A stretch of DNA of 64,000 bases from Leptodontidium sp. MPI-SDFR-AT-0119 (Eukaryota > Ascomycota > Leotiomycetes > Helotiales > Leptodontidiaceae). Both the position numbers and the translations under genes were made by a program. The stretch is from the NCBI GenBank assembly GCA_020726505.1, contig JAHLEZ010000028.1, positions 558,001-622,000 of the forward strand, written 5' to 3'. Position 1 is the stretch's first letter. Every line of letters starts with the position of its first letter. Positions 23,494 through 34,421 of the stretch are shown piece after piece. The notes beneath the pieces were generated by a model, which was not told where the DNA came from, ran no database searches, and saw only the letters and a program-made list of their open reading frames with translations.

Positions 23494-24119
23494 TGTTCTG
23501 AGTTGTGAGTATAGATAGATTCTTGATCGAGCCGTGGAGGAGGAGGTGTGCGTGCTTGTAGCGTTCAGCTCGATCGTGGACTTGCGTTTATATATCCTGA
23601 TGGCGAGTGTCCAGCGCATCGCTGAGCATGACTAGCACGGGGTTATCTGAGTGAATTACTATCCCCTCACCTGAATGGCTGCCTGGTCATGAGGTTTATT
23701 AATACAAATCTTGTCTACGGCAAGGCTGATCAGGACACCTAAAAGCAACGCACCTCAGTCCCAGAGTACCCTAGACCATTCCCGTCGAATATCTTTTATT
23801 CATAGGAGGGGATATTCTGGTCGTTGGAGTAGGCTAATGCAAGTAACTGACGCGCTACCGTATGCAAGCTCTGACAGCAGCCAAGAAGCGAGCTGAGATT
23901 TGCTTGGTACAATTAAGACCGATATGATGACATTAGAGACAGGTGATCCAAGAGGGTGTGGCTTTGATAACTCCGCCTCTGATCCGCAAGGTTTTGGACT
24001 TGCAAATAATTAGGACTGTATAATACGCGAAGTCTATATATAGACGTTAAAATCACACCATCTACGGAAGCCACACACCAGGGACAGATAATAATTACAG
24101 TTTGCCTATGCTCTCATTT
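23494..24119. other. Intergenic, promoter side of the enoyl reductase
   Basis: TATATA at 23589-23594 lies about 95 bp upstream of the reductase ATG and could act as a TATA box. Otherwise nothing recognised. Confidence 0.4.
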
Positions 24120-25084
24120 CTACAAAGTGATTTCAGATTCACCTCTTATTGCTCTCCAACGGTTTGTCGACACAAGAAGCTCATGGCAGTCCTTAACCAC
24201 CCACGGCCACTTCGATGCGAATGCTTTCGTGACCTCCCAGCCCTGCAAGTTCCATGGATCCCTCCACGCAACCATGCCCCCATAGCCATCCGCAACCATC
24301 TGAAACCCCCTGAGGTCGCGACACAGCTCCTTTTTGTCGTAAGAATTCTCGTCACGGCGCAGAAGGTTATCTCGAATCTCGGGAAATGGCAAGATATCGA
24401 TCCAAGGGTGATGGCTTTTTGTGAGCTGAAGATGGGTGGGTTTCAGGCTCAGCGGTAATGAGTTATGCGCTTGGACTTCGATGCCCTCAGACGCCAGTCG
24501 AGACCGAGCATCGGGTGTCATAAACTCACTCGTGACACCCATGATTCTCGCGTTCATCACTAAGGCCCGCGTCGTGTTGAATTGAACCAGGCTGACCAGC
24601 ATATCTGTACGCGGTGAACTGTGGAGGAAATATTGACGTGCATTGGCAGTAAACTGAACGATGAACCATTCGGTGCGCTCAGAATCGGACTCGCAAGTTG
24701 TAAAGGACCTGAGATCCAAAGGTTGATATTGTTGCGCCGTGTACACGGTGTTGCTCAAAGAGGTACAGGTGGACTGATTCTGGTTGAGAGAGCCATCTAT
24801 AAACGCCGAGAAGGCTGGCGTATGGCAACCTCCCTCTCCTAAACTGGACGAGACGCTAGTCATTTCTTCTTGCGTTGCCCTTTTCATCACGAAGCGCAAT
24901 ATCGCATTTAGCGCAGGGCCCTATGTTGATGGGGATGAAGGCTAGACCCACTCCTAATCCTCTGGTGGATTCGGTCCTGTATTTTCTTCCTTGCTCTCGG
25001 GTCACTGACACCTGTCCAATCGTATCCTGGGCCTGCTGTGGCCTGCTGAGGCATGAGTTGAAGCGGGATAAGGTCGGAGGGCAT
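24120..25084 (-). pseudogene. bZIP transcription factor with DUF3425 domain, frameshifted
   Basis: The C-terminal part (24120-24887) carries the fungal DUF3425 signature HPWIDILPFPEIRDNLLRR, then MVAWRDPWNLQGWEVTKAF and WRAIRGE. Upstream, an ATG at 25084 opens an exon to 24952 ending in DWTGVSDPRARKKIQDRIHQ, the usual start of the accompanying basic region. A 72 bp intron (24880-24951, donor GTGGGT) would continue it as RRQRKKK, but a TGA follows at once and the DUF3425 part lies in another frame. No donor is available before that stop. The gene therefore seems broken by a frameshift directly after the basic region. A sequence error at that spot would give the same picture. Confidence 0.65.
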
Positions 25085-26130
25085 TTGTTTGGCTGATTGA
25101 TGTAGGTAGATAGGCCAGGAGATGTGGTCGTGTCGACATTTGGCTGCCCCTCTCTTTCGTTAAAATATATCTATAAAAGGGGATAAATGGGATACGATGT
25201 GTCATGTCAATAATCAAACGTCGTGCTTAAGAATGGAGAAGCATCCCGAGCGCACTGTGTCTGAAATTTTTTATCTTGGCTTAAAGTCTAATCTTGACCG
25301 AACTCTGCACGATGCACGCTAGGTAGCGGAGGAAGTAAGTGGCCTTGCGCCACTTTAAACGACAGGTACGACCCCAGAATTATCTGTAAGCATATGTGGG
25401 TGGCGTTTGCGTCCCCCGCCTAAATTAGTCTAGGGGAACAGTTGCGCCAATACTTTTAGGAAAATTCTCCTAATGAGGTAGTATCTCGATGATTCTAGAA
25501 GATCTATTGGTCAAACCGCCCTTGCTCACCAGAAGTCTCCGCTTATCATCTGTCACTTTAACTAATTAGCTCCTCTTTAAAATGCGTCTATAGAGGCAAA
25601 TTCACACTGCTATAAGCTTTAAACTCTTTATTTCTTACTGTAAAGCTGTAATTGCTGCGAATGGCTTGTCTATAAATCATTGGAGCATCATGTAGTGACA
25701 GAACTCGGGGCCGCTAACGTTCGTTGCACCCTGCACTTCGTAAGCAAATCTCGGCCCGGCTGTTAGCTGCAGCAACCCAAGTGAGGCTTGTTAGAAGCTT
25801 GCTGTCACGACACCGGTAGGTAGGTATATTCCGCAAGATTAATACAGTATAGGAGCCGAGATGCTCCCGTACATTATTAAGTTTTACGGAATTTCTGGGA
25901 TTAACGGACTTAACACGAGTCCCCCGACCTACGCTTTCCACCGAATACAGTAGTGAGTTACCGACAAGCTAATGCTTACACCAAATAAGGGGTAGGGTTA
26001 CCGCAAATAAATACTTTGTATACACTAATGTGTATAGCTAGTAGACCTCTCTGACACCGCTCTAATTTGCTTCTACCGGTCTACTTGGCCTCTTATAATC
26101 CAGTTCCGATTGCCTATCTAACACTAAGAG
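25085..26130. other. Intergenic
   Basis: About 1 kb without domain or recognisable repeat. Short frames are scattered and overlap on both strands. Confidence 0.45.
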
Positions 26131-27410
26131 ATGTCGAAGAATCGTGCTGCCTGGATTTTGTCCCCCGCCAAAGCATTCTCCATTAGCGATGCCCCAACCT
26201 ATGAGCCAAAAGGCCGGAGAAGTGTTGATCAAGGCAGCTGCTGTTGCTGTGGTACGTGAAAGCAACGACATCATCTTTTCGTCACGTTTATCTGTCACTG
26301 ACTAAAATCGACCAGAACCCCATTGATTGGAAAAACCAGTAAAATCCTACCAAAATACCAAAGTATGGTTGCGATTCTAACAAGGATTTATAAGAGATGC
26401 CGGTACCTACTTAAGCCTCTATCCCTTTATTCTCGGGCGCAATACCGCTGGAACGGTCGAAGATGTTGGCGAAGGAGTAACCAAATTCTACAAAGGTCAA
26501 CGGGTTATGGCGTAGGTGTGCCAAATAACTGGAGCAGCGGATGGTTGATGATATTAATATGGTGTGATGGTTCAGGCATCTTCACAGCCCAAAAACTGGC
26601 AGCTATGCCAACTCGGCATTCCGGCTCTATTCACTGGCTTCTGAGCGGTTCACTGCAGCGATTCCCGACTCGATCAGCTTTGAAAAGTCAGTTGTTCTGC
26701 CTCTTTCCATTTCAACCGCTGCTGCTGGTCTTTATCTTCCAGAATATTTAAATCTCCCTCTTCCGTCGACTGCGCCAAAGGCGTCTTCTAAGGTTCTCCT
26801 TGTTTGGGGAGGTGCATCTTCTGTTGGTTCAACCGCTATATAACTTGCGGCTGCGTCGGGCTTAGCGGTGGTGACTACAGCGTCACCTGCTAATCATGAA
26901 TACGTTCGATCGCTTGGTGCTAGCGCTGTGTTTGACTACAGATCGCCTTCGTTGATTGTTGATCTGCTTCACCATCTAAAGGGCACGGAACTGGTTGGAA
27001 TATATGATGCTATTAGCGAAGAGCAGAGCTTTACCCCACTCAAAGAAATTGTGGGACAACTTGACAGCACAGTCAAAATTGTCAGTGTATTGCCCTGCAG
27101 CAGCCAGACTGATGGATTCCAACCCAGTTTCGGTAGGTTTTGTTCGCTCCTCCGATTTAATAAACTGATGAGCAGAACGAACTGATGCTAAAATACGTTG
27201 TTAGTTACGTCATACGGTATTGCCTACCCCCCCAACGAGAGAATCGGCGAGGCTGTCTGGGGGGATTTCGTAACTAAGGGTCTTGCAAATGGGCAACTAC
27301 AGTCTAAACCGGACCCGTTAGTTATAGGGCATGGATTGGAAATGGTGCAGACCGGCGTCGACCTACAAAAGGCAGGTGTGTCTGCTAAGAAGATTGTAGT
27401 TACCCTATAG
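26131..27410 (+). pseudogene. Second enoyl-reductase-type MDR gene, decayed
   Basis: The ATG at 26131 begins MSKNRAAWILSPAKAFSI. A run of four A after EPK shifts the frame; one A fewer restores AGEVLIKAAAVAV up to an intron donor at 26252. Exon 2 starts at 26316 with NPIDWKN. The next block (GTYLSLYPFIL, AGTVEDVGEGV) lies in a different frame. YANSAFRLYSLASERF and VLLVWGGASSVGSTAI follow, then a TAA where Gln is expected, then LGASAVFDYRS. The C-terminal GVSAKKIVVTL ends at 27410. The order of motifs equals that of the intact gene at 22474-23493, but the sequences are clearly diverged, so it is not a recent duplicate. Confidence 0.8.
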
Positions 27411-27917
27411 TCAGTCAAATGTTCATGGGACCTGATGCAGGCAAAATTTCATTAATGCGCGGAGGTGGCTGGTGACGATGGGGTGCTTCTCTTACCCCTC
27501 TTTCTCTCTCTTGTTCGATTACGATACTAGGATTAAAGGTATCTTTGCGCTTTAGAAAGTTTGTGTTTTCGAGTTTAGCCCAAGTAGGTTTGGAGGAATC
27601 CGTGGGTCCATCCACTTGCACTAAAGTAGTGGGTGAGAAAATTGAAACGAGATGTGAGCTATCCTCAATAGAGTACATCATTACTCGCGACCTGTCGGAT
27701 ATCATAGCGGCGTTTCCGGAGATAAGGTAAGGTTTTATTAGCGTGGGTCAGTATGCTTGTCAAGATTGTCATGATTTGTAATTAATGTCGAGGGATCCTA
27801 CGCGTTCGCGAACTTTATTTACATCGCAGCATCTCCTTCGTGAATGTGATTTATTCTTGCAGGAAAAGTCACATTCCCAGAATTACTCCTCACTTATTTA
27901 GCTATTGATCTATCAGA
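27411..27917. other. Intergenic
   Basis: A short plus-strand frame at 27545-27730 has no recognisable domain. Promoter side of the secreted protein that follows. Confidence 0.4.
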
Positions 27918-28967
27918 ATGGTTCGGGTTACTTCCTTCATCCACGGCCTTGCGATTGCGATTTTCGCCCAGTCCACCCAGGCGTCTTCCTTCTCAATGTC
28001 TAAATCGAACACTCCCAACAACTATTCCATCACGGTGATCCAGGAGATTCCTGGGCCAAGAAACCTCGAGAACATCGCAGTTCGTCACACTGGGGATCTT
28101 CTAGTAACATCGACGACTTCCTCCGCCCTATTCCAAGTTTCTTCAGATCAATCAAAGGATCCTATTCTGATAGCTGAGATTCCTGCCAGCACTGCACTCA
28201 CTGGTATTGCCGAATTGGAACAAGATATATTCTATGTCGTCTCACTGAACTTGACTGGAGTGACCGCGGTCCCTGGCTCAAATGCTGTTTGGAAAGTGGA
28301 TATGCGACGAGTCCGTACGGCCAAGGACGGCACAGTATCTGGAACAGCTCAGGTCTCCCTGGTTACGAAGCTTCCCGACGCACAGCTGCTAAATGGATTA
28401 TGCCGCCTAGCTCCTAACGACAACTCGAATCTCCTGATTTCCGATTCTGTTTCTGGCTCGGTCGCCAAACTTAATGTCGACACTGGAAAGTTCGAGATTG
28501 TTATTCAGGACGACACGATGAAGACTTTACAAACTGGATTACCAATCGGCATCAATGGAATACACATTCACGAATGTGATTTGTTCTTCGTCAACTTGAA
28601 CCAAGGACTTTTTGCAAAAGTACCTATCTCACTCTCGACGGGAGCCCGTACCGGATCGGTGGAAGTCATTGTCAATGATACAGCGGGTGACGATTTCGCT
28701 ATATCACGCAATGGAAAGAAAGCATGGATTGCAATGAATGGGCAATTTACATTAGTTGAGGTGGATATCCCTGGAAAGAAAGCAAGTTCTGTGGCCAATT
28801 CCACGCTCTTGATGTCGGATAGTGCAGTAGCGTTTGGCCGGACTCGTCTTGACTGGAATATTTTATATGTTACAGCTGCTGCGACAGTTGATGGGATCAA
28901 TAGCACAACGGAAGGCCTGGTGGTTAGGGTGGATCTCCCTTACACGTTTGCAGATCTTAATCTCTAG
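27918..28967 (+). CDS. Secreted SMP-30/gluconolactonase-like beta-propeller protein
   Basis: 349 residues, one exon, ATG at 27918. Residues 1 to about 22 form a signal peptide (hydrophobic GLAIAIFAQSTQA). The rest has the alternating pattern of a six-bladed propeller: NLENIAVRHTGDLLVTST, LTGIAELEQDIFYVVS, LLNGLCRLAPND followed by LLISDSVSGSVAKLNVDTG, and GINGIHIHECDLFFVN. This matches the SMP-30/gluconolactonase-like fold often found near fungal secondary-metabolite genes, where some members are hydrolases or cyclases. Several N-glycosylation sequons (NLT, NDT, NST) fit secretion. The metal ligands cannot be assigned with certainty, so the enzymatic role stays open. Confidence 0.7.
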   Translation: MVRVTSFIHGLAIAIFAQSTQASSFSMSKSNTPNNYSITVIQEIPGPRNLENIAVRHTGDLLVTSTTSSALFQVSSDQSKDPILIAEIPASTALTGIAELEQDIFYVVSLNLTGVTAVPGSNAVWKVDMRRVRTAKDGTVSGTAQVSLVTKLPDAQLLNGLCRLAPNDNSNLLISDSVSGSVAKLNVDTGKFEIVIQDDTMKTLQTGLPIGINGIHIHECDLFFVNLNQGLFAKVPISLSTGARTGSVEVIVNDTAGDDFAISRNGKKAWIAMNGQFTLVEVDIPGKKASSVANSTLLMSDSAVAFGRTRLDWNILYVTAAATVDGINSTTEGLVVRVDLPYTFADLNL

Positions 28968-29603
28968 ATACAAGAATACGGCGCTCTGAGCAAGGAGCTG
29001 TAATGGCACGTGCCCTTAGTGCTTGCACCCCGTATCTATGTGGGCAGAGCGGGGAAGAGATAATCTTCCCTCCTTAGCAATTAGCTTCTGTATCATACAG
29101 TATCACCAGTTACTATCCAGCGTCTCTCCAGCTATTCTATTGTGCTAAAGTCACCTCAGCGTGCTAGTGATCATTACAGGAGCTTTTTCAGTCTGCTATG
29201 CTGTACGTAGAAATAAAAATAGACAGCTATTGACAACTTGAGATGACGCCTATAATAAAGTACCTATGAAGATATATTCGCGAGCCATTGAACACGTTCA
29301 ATACAAGTGCTGGACACTGGAGTCGTATTTGCTTTGCAGATCCATCTCTCATCACTCGAAAAAGCACAAGTAAAACTCTGTAACCGTCTGCCGACATAGT
29401 CCTGTTGACAGGGAACGATCTCACGACCATGAAATAATTTATCTACTTCACAAAGTTGTGGAATCTGTCAACAGCCATAACTTCATTTGTCATAAAGAAG
29501 TTCATGCTCAAGGTATATCCTGCATCCTGATAGTTCTTTCACAGAAACGTGTTCAGTTGGCAAACAAATTCTTCATTCAAGGTTGAAATAGAAAAGGCTT
29601 TAG
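28968..29603. other. Intergenic between convergent genes
   Basis: No gene or repeat recognised; AT-rich toward the end. Confidence 0.45.
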
Positions 29604-31418
29604 CTACAATAGTTTGAAGCCTCCCGGAACTCCTTTCTGGAACAGCTGCGTTGGGTCGAATTCCAGCGCAACTTTCCTGAACCGCTCCAAATTGGCTGCA
29701 CCAACTCCCCGTACACATCCTGCCATGTCGACGCATAGTTCATGAACAAATAATCATCATCAGCGCAACGATAGACTGCTAACTCATTTGCATCTTTGAT
29801 GAGCTTCTGCAACGCTCTAGTCATGGTGTCGTTGTTTTTAATGCCCTGCTGCTGCACTGTTAAGACAACTAACACTCTGTCACCATCGCTTGCATCTAGA
29901 CCGAGAAGATTGCCTCCAGTGGCATTTGCGTGGGAGCTGATATACTGCCCAAAGGGCTGGTAGCTTGAGATAAACTGTAGCTCGGGAATAGGGTTGAGGC
30001 TCCTTATTGTGGTGTTGCATAGGACCACGAACCTTTGTAGGTTTTCGGCGTTGTTCTTAAATGTGGTGGTGACAAAAGCCTTTCTGACAGTGCCGTTGCC
30101 TGTCGGTGCAGCTAGCTCAATGGTGAAATTCAAAAGGCTGTCGACTCGATAAGTGTTCAGCACATCGCCGCTAAAGTTCGCAAAGACAGCCTCCGGTGGA
30201 GAGGCGACTGGCTTTGTATAGTGTTAATGCATCATGACAATATCTGTCTTCTCATGGATTCCGTGAAGAAGTGTAATTTGAGAAGCGGGGTCGTAGTGTT
30301 CACTTCGGCTGAAGTCTGTATACGCCTTGACGAGCGAAGGAAGTGATGAAGTATTATAAAGTGCTATACCACCCTAAAAGAGCCCGGTTTCGATGGCACG
30401 GAGATCAAAGCGAGTGACGACTCCATACCTCCCTTTAGTGCTCTGTATATATCCGGGTGGGAAGTTGCGTTAGCATCAACAATTGAGCCATTGGCTAGCA
30501 CAATCTAGACAACGTTAGGATATATCATGACAAGAGTATGAGTAATTCCGAGAGTTTCGCTTTACCTCATAATTAAAGACATGATCACTATTCGGCTTAT
30601 TAGTTTCGAAACAGAAGCTACATGAATGAACAACTCATTAAGGTTGGCCATATTTCGCCGACCAGAATGACATGCCGCCTGTGTTACAATTTTAGAAGAT
30701 TCACGAGTTGAGTATATTGGGAAAAGAACTCACCACTCAGCAACAACCCGCCAACACCTACAGTCTCGGAGCGGCCACCGACCACAGTCAGATTCAGCGG
30801 GTCTAGAACTGAATTAACATCGGACCACCTATTTCCAGGGCCCACGGCTACTAGAGTATTCGCGGTGTTTGGCTGTATGATGTCGAGATTTTGGAGGTCC
30901 AAGGTGACTCCATCATCAATATTGTTGATATTAGCATCGGGGGTATGTTTATCATGCAGTGGTTAGATTAAGAGTTTTTAGATGATTGTGGAACTGACCC
31001 CCCGCTGCGGATAACAAAATGGCAATAGCCCAAGCCTTGGCTCAGTCCTGAGCTCAAGATTGTCACGGTTGTTGAGATATCTGCTGAGGTTGTGGGTAGA
31101 ACGACGTATGTTGGGTTCTGCTGTTGTGGCTGGGCTGACTAGTAATTCTCGATGACTGTGGTGAGGTTGATAGTATCGCGAAGAAAAACTTTCTCGCCTA
31201 GTTTACTGTGGAGGAGGTTACACTTTTACTTTGCTAGTAAATTTTTTTTTAAGATGGTAGTGGTGTGGTGACTGCAGTGTGGAACAGCAATCTTGGACAA
31301 TGGGGTCGAAGATTATGCATAGTTCCAAAATCGCCTTGGAGTGAGACAGACTACCGGAGACCAAGCACACCACAACTGCTACTATCACCAAACCGAAAGT
31401 ATTTCTTCTGACCCGCAC
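29604..31418 (-). pseudogene. FAD-linked oxidase (berberine-bridge/PCMH type), decayed
   Basis: Parts of a secreted flavin oxidase are found in order. A hydrophobic leader (FGLVIVAVVVCLVSGSL near 31340-31400) begins from GTG rather than ATG. Next comes TINLTTVIENY with TAG replacing the expected Trp, then QNPTYVVLPTTSADIS and YCHFVIRSGG. The FAD-binding PCMH core is NTLVAVGPGNRWSDVNSVLD and VVGGRSETVGVGGLLLSG. After that, SSLPSLVKAYTDFS and HGIHEKTD survive. The C-terminal berberine-bridge region keeps LFMNYASTWQDVYG, then shifts frame before GAANLERFRKVALEFDP and a stop at 29604. At least one nonsense codon and one frameshift are present. Such enzymes oxidise late intermediates in natural-product pathways. 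Confidence 0.85.
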
Positions 31419-32253
31419 TTCTACAGGCTTTGGCTATGATCTTATTAAAAAGTTCTCAATCGTGGCGGCATCACTGGTGCCCCTGCAAGAAACCCAGACT
31501 TTGTCCTCGAATACACTACCTCAGAAAACTACGATCCCCGCTTTGCGGGGAACAAGGGAAAAGAAAATGACATCATGTGACATGGGAAGGTCCTACGGGT
31601 ATGTCAAGTCTGCCCTTAATATTTGTCGAGGTATGTTATGACTGTGTGCCCTCTTGTTCAGAGAGTACGATGTGTGGATTTATGAGATCCTTGTACTATT
31701 GTATTTCAAGGATGGAAACCACGATTCATTCCATCTCGAAGATGAAGCGAGCTCTCACGAAAACATGGTTAAAATCCCGACGAAGCGAAACAGGGTCGTC
31801 TAAAAGAAAATTGGGGCGGTATCAAAAATACTCTTCGAGCAACTAACATCATTACGCTCAATGGCGAAGACTTGACAGAATTGGACATTCATCCCCTGCC
31901 TCCAAATTATCACTCCTGCTCTGGCATGTGAAGCTGAGTCTTGCAATTGTTATCAACCTGAGGGAATTCAAAGCACGGAGCGTTGCCTTCTTAGCTATTC
32001 GTTATGTCACCCCCTGGGCTGTTATGTATCCTATCAAGCCTCTCCTGTGTCGTCCTATACAACCTTGGCATTCCAGCATCCTGAACTCCGTATCCATAAC
32101 CATTTCTCCAAAGCGCTAGTGCACCCATTACGATGGCACTCGACAAACGCTGGCGTTGGGGATGAGGTAAACTTCGGACGAACTAGCCGAAATATTATTG
32201 ACATTGATGACCAAAACGGTCAGAACAAATATTTGACCTCCTATCCAAGAATC
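31419..32253. other. Intergenic
   Basis: Short frames on the plus strand (31577-31846 and 31928-32262) are protein-like in places, but I recognise no family, start or splice structure. Confidence 0.4.
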
Positions 32254-33036
32254 TCATGCTGATTTGGTTGGAAATCCCTTGTTCGAACCCGCAAACTCGC
32301 TGCCGACGTTGTCTCTAAACGAGTCATCCAATATTTGCTTAACTTTGCTGTATTCGAGTTGTAGCAGTTTATGTGATTTGGAGAGCTCATTGTACCCGGC
32401 TTCGACATCTTTCAATTTCTGTTCGAGGTCTCTGATGTGTTTTGCCTTTTTCTCTCTGAAAGTTTGCTGCGATAGGCGGTTCTGTTCTCGGCGACGCTGG
32501 GAAGATTCGTTAGATTGGCTTTTCGTAGCTGCAACCTTACATACTAGTTGCATCTGAGAAAGACCAGGTTTCTCATTATTTGCGTGCTTCCCCCGGCGCC
32601 GATCGCGGTCCTTATACAACCCTTCAATAGCTAAGTCAACGGGAACAAGAGAGGTTGACGCGATGCTCTCCTCGTTAAACGGTTTCTCGGCGTCTGTGTG
32701 CTGCCCTTGATGGCGATCGTAATCCTCACACAGCCCTTCAATAGCCAAGTCAACGGGAATAAAAGATGCCGACGTGATATTCTCCTCGTTGATCGGATAC
32801 TGCATTGAGAGCCCAGGAAAACCCACACAACTGGTTGCGCCATACATAATATTGAAATTTTGCTTCTGGGAGTTAGTATAAACGGTAGCGAGGACTAGTT
32901 CACATTATGTTCAGTAGAAACTTACTGCCACGGCAGACGTATTATAAATTGTATGGTACGCTCCTGGAGCTGTATCCGAACTAACTAGATATGTTTGGAT
33001 GTCGAGCGAGGTTCCGCCATAATACGCGTTGGCCAT
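32254..33036 (-). CDS. bZIP transcription factor, Yap-like, with internal duplication
   Basis: Two exons (32926-33036 and 32254-32865) with a 60 bp intron (donor GTAAGT, acceptor CTCCCAG), giving 240 residues from the ATG at 33036. The basic region is at residues 160-177 (QRRREQNRLSQQTFREKK), with the QNR...QxxFR spacing of AP-1/Yap-like fungal factors; the usual Ala after NR-L is Ser here. A short leucine zipper follows with heptad leucines. N-terminal to it, residues 62-99 and 100-137 are a tandem repeat of 38 residues sharing the core PVDLAIEGL. It sits beside a decayed oxidase gene and may once have been a pathway regulator, but this is inference. Confidence 0.75.
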
Positions 33037-33687
33037 TTGCGCTCCCTAGGAACAAGATACTTTGGCAAGGTAGGTACAGACAGACAGAAAGTGGCTTTGT
33101 TATCTGGCTAGGAGTTCTAGTCACAAAATGCTAGAAAAGAAAACGAGAAGCCAAGATGAAGTAAGCACTCTCAAACAACTGTAGACTGTCTTATCTGTCT
33201 AAGGCGGTTGATTTTTACGTTATACATTACACGAGTCAGGAATATAAAATTGTCTTCGTTTACGAAGGTACAGCAATTAAGTTTTGTCCCCGGTCAACCA
33301 GGGGGGTGGGAATCTGAACTCAAAAGGGTAGTATCGCGAGAATGCGTTTAGCAAGTATTTCTACTATATTTTAAGTGTACTAAAGAATGGAAACATTAAT
33401 TCAAAGTTTAATCCTAGGTTGTGCACCCGAACTGGGATGTGCCACCTCATCATTTAAGTCTGGGCATTACTGCAGCATCGCGCAACCCCAGTGGGTTGTG
33501 AAATCCAGGTTCGTAATATGCGCGCATGAGTTCCGCGCTTATTAATTGCTTGATGACAAAAGCACCCAGCACGTTGAAACATATCAAGATGTTAACAGCG
33601 TATTCAACATTTGTCAGGCATCCGAAAGGCGTTGACACTCCCTCGCAATCACTTCGACAGGCATCGCCTTCTCGCCTCAGATCCAGC
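33037..33687. other. Intergenic, divergent promoter region
   Basis: It separates the bZIP gene from the WOPR gene. The frame of the WOPR gene is open upstream to 33526, so a longer N-terminus is possible, but the family normally starts close to the WOPR domain. Confidence 0.45.
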
Positions 33688-34421
33688 ATGGCATCAGCTT
33701 CACCTCTGTCCCCGACCTTCTACGGCCACATCGCTTCAACTCAGGATGCGCTCCTTCTGTTTGAGGCCTGTCTAAGTGGTACTCTGAACCACGTCGCACG
33801 CCACCCACACGATCATGAGAGAGTCAGCCTGATCAAAAGTGGAAATGTTTTCATCTACGAGGAGCACTCATCTGGAATCAAGCAGTGGACCGATGGTATG
33901 GCTTGGAGCCCTAGTCGAATCTTTGGAAACTTCCTCGTCTATCGCGAACTCGAAAGATCATTCTCACGCGAGGAGAAGCAGCGAGCACTGGAGTAAGCAA
34001 GGGCTCACCCGAAATCAACAAGCAAGATCCAGTCAGGCCGACTAACGATATGAGCAGCGGCTACAATCCAGTCACTACAGCTGCGTCGAGTTTTGACCCT
34101 CAAAGCCTCAATTTACCCAGTAAAGAAACCAAGCGCTCCCTGATCGGTGATCTCGCAGACTCTTATGACTTCAAAGAGGATGGCCTGGTCAAAAAATCCG
34201 TTACCATCACTGTTGGCGGTATCTCGCACTATCTTATATCGTACTACACGGTTGCAGATGTTATGTACAGCAAGTTCACAACCCCTACGAAGGATGCAAG
34301 ATTCCAGCACATCACGCCTCGCCCGGATCTCATTACCAAGCAAAATTTTCAGACATCCATTCACGAGGTCGACGCTATGGATCGAATTGACGACCGGTCT
34401 GTTTACGCCAGCTGCTTGTAG
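33688..34421 (+). CDS. WOPR-domain (Gti1/Pac2, Wor1-like) transcription factor, short form
   Basis: Exons 33688-33992 and 34058-34421 flank a 65 bp intron with donor GTAAGC and branch site CTAAC. The product is 222 residues from the ATG at 33688. WOPR box A reads FYGHIASTQDALLLFEACLS, then LIKSGNVFIYEE, KQWTDGMAWSPSRIFGNFL and YRELE. Box B reads SLIGDLADSYDFKEDGLVKK, then HYLISYYTVADVM. The wording follows the Wor1/Gti1/Ryp1 branch rather than Pac2. These factors control morphology, conidiation and effector genes. Known members are about twice as long, with a disordered tail; here the protein ends soon after box B, so it is a reduced paralogue or has lost its tail. No frame damage is visible. 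Confidence 0.85.
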
